The notes under the pieces were generated by a model. The model did not search any database, had not been told where the DNA came from, and saw nothing but the letters and a program-made list of their open reading frames with translations. 36,662 nucleotides of DNA from JBOFFC01 sp051648405 (lineage in GTDB: Bacteria > Planctomycetota > Planctomycetia > Pirellulales > Lacipirellulaceae): assembly GCA_051648405.1 (NCBI GenBank), contig JBOFFC010000137.1, positions 1 through 36,662 of the forward strand, given 5' to 3'. The translations under genes and the position numbers were made by a program. This document shows, in pieces, positions 7,938 through 15,739 of the stretch (positions are counted from its first letter, which is position 1; each line of letters opens with the position of its first letter).

Positions 7938-9224
7938 ATGGCCAGTAAAAAGAAGCCCGTGAACGAACAACTCGGTGGCGCGGCGCGCTCCGCGGGCGAG
8001 GGGGGCGGCTCACACGCGAGGCCCACGGTTGCCACCCACCACGTGCACGTCCCCGACCCGGCCGGGTGGACCCGTGGCTTGCCGCGGGTGATCTCGCTCG
8101 TGGCGCTGCTGGTGGTGCTGTGGGTGATCGGGATCGCGTTCTTCCGCGTCATGGCCGGGCTGCTGCTGCCGCTGTTCCTGGCGGCCGTGCTGGCCGTGGT
8201 GTTCAAGCCGCTGCACCATTGGTCGCTCGAAACGTTCGGCGGCCGGAGGCAGATCGCGGCGCTCTTCACAACGCTGATGATCGCGCTGGTCGTGGTCATC
8301 CCAACGGCGTACTTCGGGTACCGAGCGTCGATCGAGGCCACGTCGGTCTACCAGCAGGTCAAGACCGAGGACCTCCTCGCGCGGTTCCACACGATCGAAG
8401 ACGACGCGGTCAAGTGGTACCAAGGAAATATCGACCCCGAGTACCAGCACGAAACGATCGAACCGGCCCGCTGGATCGCCGACACGATCGAGAAGAACAT
8501 GAAACCGATGTGGGACTGGACCGTTTCCGGCGCCCAGACGCTGCTCGGGGCCCTGGTGCGGGCGCTGATCGGGCTGGCCGTGATGCTGATCGCCCTTTAC
8601 TTCTTCCTCGCCGACGGTCCGGCGATGCTCGACTCGGTGATGCACCTGTCGCCGCTCGAAAGCGACTACGAGCGCGAGCTCCTCACGCAGTTCGCCCAGG
8701 TGAGCCGCGCGGTCGTTTCGGCGACCATCGTCTCGGCGGTCGTGCAGGGCCTTTTGGCGGGGATCGGCTACTACTTCGCCCTCCCGAGCGGGTCGCCCCT
8801 GTTCTTGCTCACGGTGCTGACGACGCTGCTGGCGATCGTGCCGTTCGTCGGCGCGACGGCCGTCTGGATCCCCGTCGCGCTCTGGATCCTGTTCGTCGAA
8901 CAGCACACCTGGACCGCGATCATCTTCGCCATGTACGGGGCGGGCGTCGTCTCGTCGATCGACAACGTCATTAAGCCATGGGTGCTCCACGGGCAGTCGA
9001 ACCTGCACCCGCTGCTGGCGCTCTTGAGCGTGCTGGGGGGGATCCAACTGATGGGGCCGCTGGGGCTGCTCGTCGGCCCGATGGTCGTGGCGTTCATGCA
9101 GGCGGTGCTGGTGATGCTCCGTAAGGAGCTCGACAGCCTCGAAGGGCACACCCCTCCCGCGGCGGCCGACGCGCCCGACGCCCCCCCTCCGGCGGCGCAG
9201 GTCGCCGCGGCCGATCCGCTCTAG
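7938..9224 (+). CDS. AI-2E family transporter (PF01594)
   Basis: This 428-residue permease belongs to the AI-2 exporter/TqsA-like superfamily. A charged N-terminal tail (MASKKKPVNEQLGG, residues 1-50) precedes paired helices (VISLVALLVVLWVIGIAFFR, VMAGLLLPLFLAAVLAVVFK). A periplasmic or amphipathic segment follows (about 125-200), then the conserved C-terminal helices with VVQGLLAGIGYYFALPSG and LALLSVLGGIQLMGPLGLLV. The tail is Pro/Ala-rich. The family includes quorum-signal exporters and Na+/H+ antiporters, so the substrate is open. I start at the ATG preceded by agcgaaggg. The frame is open upstream through non-coding sequence. A strong hairpin terminator follows, so it is probably monocistronic. 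Confidence 0.88.
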   Translation: MASKKKPVNEQLGGAARSAGEGGGSHARPTVATHHVHVPDPAGWTRGLPRVISLVALLVVLWVIGIAFFRVMAGLLLPLFLAAVLAVVFKPLHHWSLETFGGRRQIAALFTTLMIALVVVIPTAYFGYRASIEATSVYQQVKTEDLLARFHTIEDDAVKWYQGNIDPEYQHETIEPARWIADTIEKNMKPMWDWTVSGAQTLLGALVRALIGLAVMLIALYFFLADGPAMLDSVMHLSPLESDYERELLTQFAQVSRAVVSATIVSAVVQGLLAGIGYYFALPSGSPLFLLTVLTTLLAIVPFVGATAVWIPVALWILFVEQHTWTAIIFAMYGAGVVSSIDNVIKPWVLHGQSNLHPLLALLSVLGGIQLMGPLGLLVGPMVVAFMQAVLVMLRKELDSLEGHTPPAAADAPDAPPPAAQVAAADPL

Positions 9225-9285
9225 GGTCGCTTCGCTGGGTTCGCTAGAATCCCCGCACCGCAGAGACCCCCCGAACCGCCAGCGA

Positions 9286-9311
9286 GCCCCTCGCACGTCG
9301 ATGCGAGGGGC
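9286..9311 (+). terminator. rho-independent-type terminator after the AI-2E permease
   Basis: A perfect 10-base-pair stem (gcccctcgca, 9286-9295, with tgcgaggggc, 9302-9311) with a 6-base loop lies 60 bases after the stop codon and is followed by cgctttgct. The T-tract is weak, as is usual for high-GC genomes. Confidence 0.7.
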
Positions 9312-9413
9312 CGCTTTGCTCGCCCCGGCGGTTGGGCCGGGTTACGATACGTGACGGCGTTTCGCCGCTGCCTAAGTGTGCACCACGGACATCTACGACC
9401 CACGGACGAATCG

Positions 9414-10925
9414 ATGATGACGCTCTCTAGCGGCGTTCTCGCCTTGTTGGTGGCCGTCAACTACGGCTGGCAACCCGCCGACCCCGTCCCCAGTGCATCG
9501 CAGGACGAGGCGGGGTACGAGTACCTGGTGCAGGTCGGCCCCGACGACGTCCGCGCACTTCAGGAAGGGCGTGCCGCAGAGCTCTCGAGCGCAATCCCGC
9601 CGGGCGTTGGCCCTGTCGATCGCGTCCGCATCGTCCTCGGCGAAGGGCCCGTGCCGCAGGTGTTCACACGGACCGACGCGCTGAGCCCGAAGCGCATCGC
9701 CGCCGAGGCCGACTCGGCGACCCGGCAGGAAGTCGCCAAACCGGTCGTCCCCGATTGGCTCGCCCCGCGCGCCACGAGTGGGCCCCCGGGGCCGCAGCCG
9801 CGCACCGCGTTCCAAAACCCGCAGAACTTCGATGGCCTGACGCGCGGTTTCGAGCAGGCGTTCGCCCAGCAGCCGCAGGCCCCCGCCGGGAGCGTCGATC
9901 CGCTCAAGCCGCTGGCCGACGGGGCGAAGGACCTCGCCCAAGCGACCGGCCAGTCGCTGCAGGACCTGGGGGAGGGCGCCCGCGACATGGTCTCGGGGGT
10001 CTTCAACGGCGCGCGGCAGACGGCCGAGGGGGCGGTTGACGCCGTGGGTAACGTCGCCACGAACACCGCGAATGTTGGCAACGACCCGTACTTCGCGCAG
10101 CGAAACGCCCCCGCGCCGCCCCAGCAAAGCACGATCACGCCGCTGCAGTACCAAGATCAGCAGCGCCGACCCGAGACCCTCTACCCGGGGTTAGTGCCAA
10201 CGGCGCAATCAACGGCGGGTCAGCAGCAATCGGCGGCTAACCAGCAAGGGTACCAGCCCCTGCAGTCGCTCGCGCAACCCAACACTCAGGGGGTGACGGC
10301 GGGTCGGGCATCGGGCTACTACCGCGACGGCGCGACGGGCCGAGAGTTCTACTACAACGCCGAAACGAATCAGTCGCAGTGGGTCCAAGAGCCCTTGAGC
10401 GACCCGAACATCGCGACGAACTTCGCCGAGGCGGCGCGGATGACCCCCGTGCAGCGGCCCACCACGGTCGCCGACACACGGACCGCGGCGGCCGGGACGA
10501 CCGGCAACCCGTTTGGCGACTGGCCCTGGCCGGGCTCGACGCCGCCAGCCACCCAGCCGACGCAGACAAACTACCCCGCGGCGCCGGCGGCGACGAACAC
10601 ATGGCCGAACTCGACGTCGCCCGCGGCTCAACCGCAACCGAACACCGTCCCTCTGGCTGGCGCCGGAGTCTTGAACGGCAACGGTCAGAACTACGGTTCG
10701 AACCCCGGCAATGACACCAACGGTTGGGGCGGCCAAAACGGCGCCGGCAACAACGCCATCGACTCGCAGCGCGAGCCGCCGTTGGGTGACCGCTTGTTGT
10801 GGGGCGTGCTGATGGTCGGGTCGCTGGCCTTCAGCCTGTTCGTCGGGTCGAACTACCTCGACATCCGCAACAAGTACCGCGCCGCCCTGCGCCGCGGCCC
10901 GAGCGTCTACCAGCAAGCGGCGTAG
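9414..10925 (+). CDS. membrane-anchored low-complexity protein with a WW-like domain
   Basis: A 503-residue protein of unknown function. A hydrophobic N-terminal segment (MMTLSSGVLALLVAVNYGW) could be a signal peptide. It is followed by a Val/Asp-rich region (about 30-80), a helical amphipathic stretch (about 165-215, GAKDLAQATGQSLQDLGEGA), and Gln/Asn/Pro-rich low-complexity sequence. Residues 300-327 read SGYYRDGATGREFYYNAETN then QSQWVQEP, which fits the WW-domain pattern (D..G..YYN..T..S.W..P) with the first tryptophan replaced by tyrosine. More low-complexity sequence leads to a transmembrane helix near the C-terminus (LLWGVLMVGSLAFSLFVG) and a short basic tail. Either of two adjacent ATGs (9414, 9417) could be the start. 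A WW-type module is rare in bacteria and might bind proline-rich peptides. Confidence 0.75.
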   Translation: MMTLSSGVLALLVAVNYGWQPADPVPSASQDEAGYEYLVQVGPDDVRALQEGRAAELSSAIPPGVGPVDRVRIVLGEGPVPQVFTRTDALSPKRIAAEADSATRQEVAKPVVPDWLAPRATSGPPGPQPRTAFQNPQNFDGLTRGFEQAFAQQPQAPAGSVDPLKPLADGAKDLAQATGQSLQDLGEGARDMVSGVFNGARQTAEGAVDAVGNVATNTANVGNDPYFAQRNAPAPPQQSTITPLQYQDQQRRPETLYPGLVPTAQSTAGQQQSAANQQGYQPLQSLAQPNTQGVTAGRASGYYRDGATGREFYYNAETNQSQWVQEPLSDPNIATNFAEAARMTPVQRPTTVADTRTAAAGTTGNPFGDWPWPGSTPPATQPTQTNYPAAPAATNTWPNSTSPAAQPQPNTVPLAGAGVLNGNGQNYGSNPGNDTNGWGGQNGAGNNAIDSQREPPLGDRLLWGVLMVGSLAFSLFVGSNYLDIRNKYRAALRRGPSVYQQAA

Positions 10926-10934
10926 ACGAAGAGA

Positions 10935-10962
10935 ACGGGAACCGCCGATGAACGCTGATTGA
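10935..10962 (+). repeat. dispersed repeat (gaaccgccgatgaacgc type)
   Basis: Just after the WW-like gene stands gggaaccgccgatgaacgct, a short intergenic repeat whose relatives lie in inverted orientation at 11757-11792 and as an inverted pair at 33965-34057. The rest of the gap to 11088 shows no gene. Confidence 0.55.
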
Positions 10963-11088
10963 CCGGAGTGCGCTGTAGGGTGGAATCGGCCGCGGCCGGG
11001 TGGCTTGGGGCGGAGTCGCAACCCGTAGCCCAGCGATGCTGCGGCGGACTCGGATCTGGCGCCTTGGCCTCCAGGGAGAGCTGGATCG

Positions 11089-11718
11089 ATGCGCGCCGAC
11101 CCGACCCGCCCACTGTTCTACGGCGCTTTGTTCTGGCGATATGTTTGGCCGGCGACGAACTTGGTCGTCCTGGCGTACCTCGGCGCGCTCGCCGTCGCGT
11201 TCACAATGAGACTGATAAGCCAATCGCCCGAGAGCGGGACCGTCTACGCCGATGGCTACCTATCGGTATCGAGTGATCGCAAACCAAACTCGGCACGCCC
11301 TGACGTGTCGGTTGGGATGGCGTCGAGCGGCGTGCTGTTTACGGAGTCGATCGCACAGGAAGATGACGCGGCGGACGAACGACGCGCGGAGGTAGCGGTC
11401 GGTCTACGCCACGGCGCGTGGTTCGAGTACTCCGGCGGCGACGGGTTGGCGCCCGTGCCGCGCCGGGCCGCCGTGACCATCGCTAACGTGGCGTACGTAG
11501 ACTACGACGCGGATGGAACGTTCGAGCTCCGCATGCACCCCGCTAACGCCAAGCCGGACCTCGAGGCCGGGTCGAGTCTCGAAGTTTGGTTCGAGCAGCG
11601 GTGGGCGCCGGTCAAGAAACTCGGAGCGCGCAATGGTCGCATGGTTCTGCAAGGTGGCGAGACCGTTGGGTACGACCGCATCGACCAAGCATGGAAACCA
11701 GTCGATGACAATGCATAG
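11089..11718 (+). CDS. uncharacterised protein with N-terminal membrane anchor
   Basis: A 209-residue protein that I do not recognise. Residues 18-42 form one hydrophobic segment (YVWPATNLVVLAYLGALAVA), followed by a presumably extracytoplasmic region without known motifs. This region is predicted beta-rich (AAVTIANVAYVDYDADGTFE; later SLEVWFEQRWAPVKKLGARN). The start ATG is preceded by an acceptable ribosome binding site (agggagag). The gene lies between inverted relatives of one dispersed repeat family (10935-10962 and 11757-11792) and converges on the SbcC-like gene. It seems less Ala/Leu-dominated than its neighbours. Function is unknown and I have no basis to infer one. Confidence 0.65.
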   Translation: MRADPTRPLFYGALFWRYVWPATNLVVLAYLGALAVAFTMRLISQSPESGTVYADGYLSVSSDRKPNSARPDVSVGMASSGVLFTESIAQEDDAADERRAEVAVGLRHGAWFEYSGGDGLAPVPRRAAVTIANVAYVDYDADGTFELRMHPANAKPDLEAGSSLEVWFEQRWAPVKKLGARNGRMVLQGGETVGYDRIDQAWKPVDDNA

Positions 11719-11756
11719 AGGTCCGCGGCCCTTTCGCTTATTCCGTACGAAGCTCT

Positions 11757-11792
11757 TTATCCGCGTTCATCCGTGTCCATCTGCGGTTCCCC
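11757..11792 (-). repeat. dispersed repeat (atccgcgttcatccgtg type)
   Basis: The sequence ccgcgttcatccgtgtccat followed by ctgcggttcc is the reverse-orientation relative of the repeat at 10935. It fills the gap between two converging genes. Similar ccgcgttcat/ctgcggtt strings are, to my knowledge, common in planctomycete intergenic regions. Confidence 0.55.
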
Positions 11793-11806
11793 TTCCGTCC
11801 GCAGGC

Positions 11807-14800
11807 TCAGCGCCGCCAGGCCTGCTCGGCCTCTTCGAGCCAAGTCGCCGTCCCGTAGGGGGCGTCGGCGACCCCTTCCTCGGCAGCCGCGCGCGGCCTA
11901 GCGGCCCCCACGGGCTCGTACCCTCGCTCCTCGACGGGCGCTTCGAAGCCCCGCGGCGCTGCGAAGCCATTCGCCTCGAAGTCGCCCCCCTCGAAGTCGT
12001 AGTACCGCGCGAGCTCCGCGTCGTCGGCCACGCCATAGCCATCGCGGTAGTCGTCGCGCCGCTCGCTCGCGATCGCGGCGTGCTCGACTCCGTCGTACGG
12101 CGTGACTCCGTACGCGAAGCCGTCGTACGGGGCTGGCTCGTACGGCGCCGGCTCGTAGCGGGGCAGCTCGTAGCGGGGCGGCTCCAGGGCGACGGCCGGG
12201 CTGATCGAGTAGGGGGTGTACGCGTAGCGGGCTTCGGTGCGAGCCGGCGGCGCGGGGGCTCCGTACTCGACTTCGAGTAGCCGCGGCTGGGGCTCGGCGA
12301 CGACGACGCGCTCGACGGGCGCACTCGGCTTGGGTTCGCGCGCGGCGGGGACGACAACCCGCGCCGGTTCGAGCGCTCCGTAGACCGCCTCGACGCGCGG
12401 CGGCGTGGGCTGCACATCGACCACGACGACCGGGCGCTTCTTGCGGCGCTTCGGCTTGCGCGCGCGACGCGGTTCGTCGGCGACCACTTCGGGCTCGTCG
12501 ATTGCCGCTTCTTCGACGACGGGCTCCTCTGCGGGCGCCTCGTCGATGACGTCCTCTTCGACGATGTCCTCTTCGACGACCTCGTCGGCGGGCTCGTCGG
12601 CGGGCTCGTCGAACCGCGCCGGCAGGCGACGCACATCGACGCGCAGCTCCTTGAACAGCTCCCAGACGTGCTCGTGGCAGGTGAACACCAGGAGCTGATG
12701 CCCCTCCTTGGCGAAGTCGGTGAGGACCTGGGCGGCGACCGCCGCGCGGCGGTCGTCGAAGTTCACCAGCACGTCGTCGAGCACCATCGGGAGCTGCACC
12801 CCGCGCCGGGCGTACATCGCCACCAGCGCCAGGCGGACCGACAGGAACAGTTGCTCGCGCGTCCCGCGGCTGAGGTTCTCGACCGGCAGCGACACGCCGT
12901 CGGCGTCGTCAACCAGCAGCACGTCGTCGGCCAGCGGCGTCCAGACGCGCGGGTAGCGGCCCCGTGTGAGCTTCTCGAGGACCTTCGACGCTTCGAGCAG
13001 CGTCTCCGGCTGGCGGTGCTGCTCGTAGTCGTTGCGGATCAGGTCGAGCATCGTGCCGACCGTCGCCCGCTCGCGCCAGCGCTCGCGGGCGTCGGCCGTT
13101 TGGGCTTCGACCACGCCGAGCTCGAGCTTGCGGTCGGCGAGCGACGTGTCGGCGACCATCGCCGAGCGCTCGGCGTCGAGGGCGCCGCGGCGGGCCACGA
13201 CTTCGCGCAACCGCCGTTCGATCGCCCCGTGCTCGGCCGTGAGGGCGTCGAACTGCGCGTCGAGCTTGTGGATCGAGTCGGGCGCCAGCAGCGCTACGTA
13301 GTCCGTCTCGGCGCCCGACTTGCCGATCGCCGCGGCGATCTCGCGCGACAGCCGCTCGTGCTTCTCGTCGAGCCGCGCCAGGTCGGCGAGGTCCGCGGCG
13401 CGCTGGCGGTAGCCTTGCTCGTTCTCGACCCCCGCGGCGCGGAACATCCCCTGCCGCTCTTGCTCGACGCGCTCGGCGAGCTTGCCGAGCTTGAGCGACT
13501 TGTCCTTGAGGTCGCGGGCCCGCTCGCGGAGCTTCTTGCGGTGGTCGATGCGGTTCTGCTGCAAGCGTCGTTCGGTCAGCAGGTGAGTGAGCTGCTCGAG
13601 CGGCGTCTTCCCCTTGAGGGGCATCCCCGCCTCTTCGGCGAGGGCCGTGATCCGCTTCGCGACCTTGTCGTGCTCGGCGCGGGCGGTGGTCGCCTCGGCG
13701 CGGAGCTCGGCGAGCCGCTCGCGGTCGGCGTCGAGCGCGCGGTGCTGGGCCGCGAAGCGCTCGACCTCGATCGCGGTGGTCTCCTCGGGGAGGCCCGCCG
13801 CGCGGAGCGCGATCTTCCAGTCCTTCTCGGCCTTGGCGAGGTCCTCCTTGGCCGACGTGTAGAGCTCCTCCGCCCCTTTGGCGTGCTGGTTGGCGCGGCG
13901 CCGCTCGGCCTCGACCGGCAGCACACGCTCGAGCTCGGCCAGGTGGCGCTCGGCGTTCTGCAGGCGGATGACGGCCGACCCCTCCTTGAGCGGAAGGTCT
14001 TCGTCGAGCGTTTGCTGCTCGCGGCGGGCCTCGGCGATCTGCCGGTCGACGAGGTCGAGCTGCTGCTCGGCGCCGTCGAGCAGGTCGGCGGCGTTGTCCT
14101 CGATGAAGAACCGCGCGGCGAACAGCCCCAGCGCGCCGAGGATCCCCCCGAGCTGCCATCCACCGAACTGTTCGCCCGAGATCAGCGGCCAGGCGGCGGT
14201 CACGCAGCAGATGATGAAGCCCGTGGTGAGCACCAGGACCCACTCGATCGGCATCACCTGCTGATCGACCAGGTCGCGGTTCTGCTGCTCGAGGTCCATC
14301 GCCGCGCGACGGGCTTGCTCGAGCTTCTGCTCGGCCTTGAGACGGCGCCGGAGCTGCGCGACGAGGTCTCCCGCTTTCTCGATGTCGTTGGGCAGTCCGA
14401 GCCGCTCGCTGGAGGTGAGGGCCGTCTCCATCTGGGCCGTGTACTGGCGCTCGTCGCCGCGCCGGGCGTCGAGGTCGCGCTTCGCCTCGGTGACGAGTTG
14501 CTCGGCGTAGCTCGCGGCCTCGGCCGCGGGCCGCAGCCGGTCGAGCATGTCCTCGGTCATCGCCGGCGCCGTTTCGGCGGTCGGCTTGTGCCGCCAGAGC
14601 TTGGCGAGTCGGCCCGCCTCGGCGTCGATCCGCACGCCGAGCTTGTCGGCTTCGGCGGCGTGCTCCTTCGCTTGGCGGTCGAGCGACTCGAGCCAGTCCT
14701 GCTGCTCGCCCAAGGCGTCGAGGCGGCAGCCGGACCGCACGAGCGCCTCGTTGAGCCCCAATTCTCGGATCTCTTCGTGCAGTTGCTTGCGCTGGCCGCG

Positions 14801-15685
14801 GACCACCTCGCGCTGCTGCTGGTGCTCGAGCGACTTGGCATTGAGGCCGTCGAGCGACTCGATCGCGTTCGTGGGGAGCGGGGCGAGGCCGGCGTACTTC
14901 AGTCGGTCCCCCTCGATCCGCACGCGGTCGGCCCACAGCGGCTTGAGGCCCAGCGCGACCTCGATCCGCCGCGCGCGGCGCTCGGCCTCCTTGAGGTCCG
15001 CTTCGAGCTGCGTCTGCTGCGCGTCGCACTCCTCGAGCTCGATCGAGAGCTTCGCCCAGCGGCGGCCCCCGGCGACGAGCTCGCCGATCTCGGTCTCGAG
15101 CCGCTCGCGCTGGGCGTGCAGGTCGCCGAGCACCGAGGGCTCGCCCGCCGCGGCGAGCAGCCGTTTGCGGCTCGACCGCAGTCCTTGGATCACGTCGTAC
15201 AGCGACACGCGGTCGAGGCCCGACGTCAGGCGGTAAATCCAGCGGGCCGCCTCGGCGCCCTCGAGCGCCCCGAGCTCGTTGATCTCGTCGAGGCCGATCG
15301 CGAAGACGTTGCTGAACGTCCGCTCGTCGATCGCTTCGAGCGACTCGCGCAGCAGCCGGTCCCCTTGCTCCTCGCCGTCGGGGAGCGTGACCACGACGCG
15401 GCCGCGGTCGTCGTCCCCCCGATCGACGTACCGCGAAACTTGGAACGGCCCGTCGTCGCCGTCGAGCCCCAGCCCGCCGCCGGGGCGACCCCCGCCGCGC
15501 GGCGGCAGGTACCGCTCGCGGCGGTCCGGCGTCACGCCGTACAGCATCGCCCGCAGGAAGTGCAGCAGCGTCGTCTTGCCCGCCTCGTTCGGGCCGTAGA
15601 ACACGGTCACGTCCGACGAGAGCTTACGCAGCCGCAGGTCGCGCCAAACGCCGAATCCATCGACGTAAACTTCCGTGAGCTTCAT
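11807..15685 (-). CDS. SbcC/YhaN-like AAA ATPase with central membrane segment and long C-terminal tail
   Basis: A 1292-residue SMC/Rad50-type ATPase, presumed partner of the SbcD-like protein encoded 54 bases upstream. Walker A is GPNEAGKTT (residues 31-39). Long coiled coils run on both sides of the middle. The ABC signature is NLSRGTREQLFLSVRLALV (about 937). Walker B is LPMVLDDVLVNFDDRRA (about 965-980), with the switch FTCHEH nearby. The usual CxxC zinc hook is absent. Instead the apex (about 478-522) holds two hydrophobic stretches (VLVLTTGFIICCVTAAWPL and LGGILGALGLFAARFF), as in YhaN-type proteins, suggesting membrane attachment. From about residue 1020 the protein continues for 270 residues as an acidic repeat region, a basic patch (RKPKRRKKRP) and a Tyr/Pro-rich segment (YEPAPYEPAPYDG). 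That tail is unusual for the family. Confidence 0.9.
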   Translation of the reverse strand: MKLTEVYVDGFGVWRDLRLRKLSSDVTVFYGPNEAGKTTLLHFLRAMLYGVTPDRRERYLPPRGGGRPGGGLGLDGDDGPFQVSRYVDRGDDDRGRVVVTLPDGEEQGDRLLRESLEAIDERTFSNVFAIGLDEINELGALEGAEAARWIYRLTSGLDRVSLYDVIQGLRSSRKRLLAAAGEPSVLGDLHAQRERLETEIGELVAGGRRWAKLSIELEECDAQQTQLEADLKEAERRARRIEVALGLKPLWADRVRIEGDRLKYAGLAPLPTNAIESLDGLNAKSLEHQQQREVVRGQRKQLHEEIRELGLNEALVRSGCRLDALGEQQDWLESLDRQAKEHAAEADKLGVRIDAEAGRLAKLWRHKPTAETAPAMTEDMLDRLRPAAEAASYAEQLVTEAKRDLDARRGDERQYTAQMETALTSSERLGLPNDIEKAGDLVAQLRRRLKAEQKLEQARRAAMDLEQQNRDLVDQQVMPIEWVLVLTTGFIICCVTAAWPLISGEQFGGWQLGGILGALGLFAARFFIEDNAADLLDGAEQQLDLVDRQIAEARREQQTLDEDLPLKEGSAVIRLQNAERHLAELERVLPVEAERRRANQHAKGAEELYTSAKEDLAKAEKDWKIALRAAGLPEETTAIEVERFAAQHRALDADRERLAELRAEATTARAEHDKVAKRITALAEEAGMPLKGKTPLEQLTHLLTERRLQQNRIDHRKKLRERARDLKDKSLKLGKLAERVEQERQGMFRAAGVENEQGYRQRAADLADLARLDEKHERLSREIAAAIGKSGAETDYVALLAPDSIHKLDAQFDALTAEHGAIERRLREVVARRGALDAERSAMVADTSLADRKLELGVVEAQTADARERWRERATVGTMLDLIRNDYEQHRQPETLLEASKVLEKLTRGRYPRVWTPLADDVLLVDDADGVSLPVENLSRGTREQLFLSVRLALVAMYARRGVQLPMVLDDVLVNFDDRRAAVAAQVLTDFAKEGHQLLVFTCHEHVWELFKELRVDVRRLPARFDEPADEPADEVVEEDIVEEDVIDEAPAEEPVVEEAAIDEPEVVADEPRRARKPKRRKKRPVVVVDVQPTPPRVEAVYGALEPARVVVPAAREPKPSAPVERVVVAEPQPRLLEVEYGAPAPPARTEARYAYTPYSISPAVALEPPRYELPRYEPAPYEPAPYDGFAYGVTPYDGVEHAAIASERRDDYRDGYGVADDAELARYYDFEGGDFEANGFAAPRGFEAPVEERGYEPVGAARPRAAAEEGVADAPYGTATWLEEAEQAWRR

Positions 15686-15739
15686 GCCGGGCGCTTCGGG
15701 GTAAAGGCTTCCTGGACAGGGCCCGCAAGCGTGCGAGCG

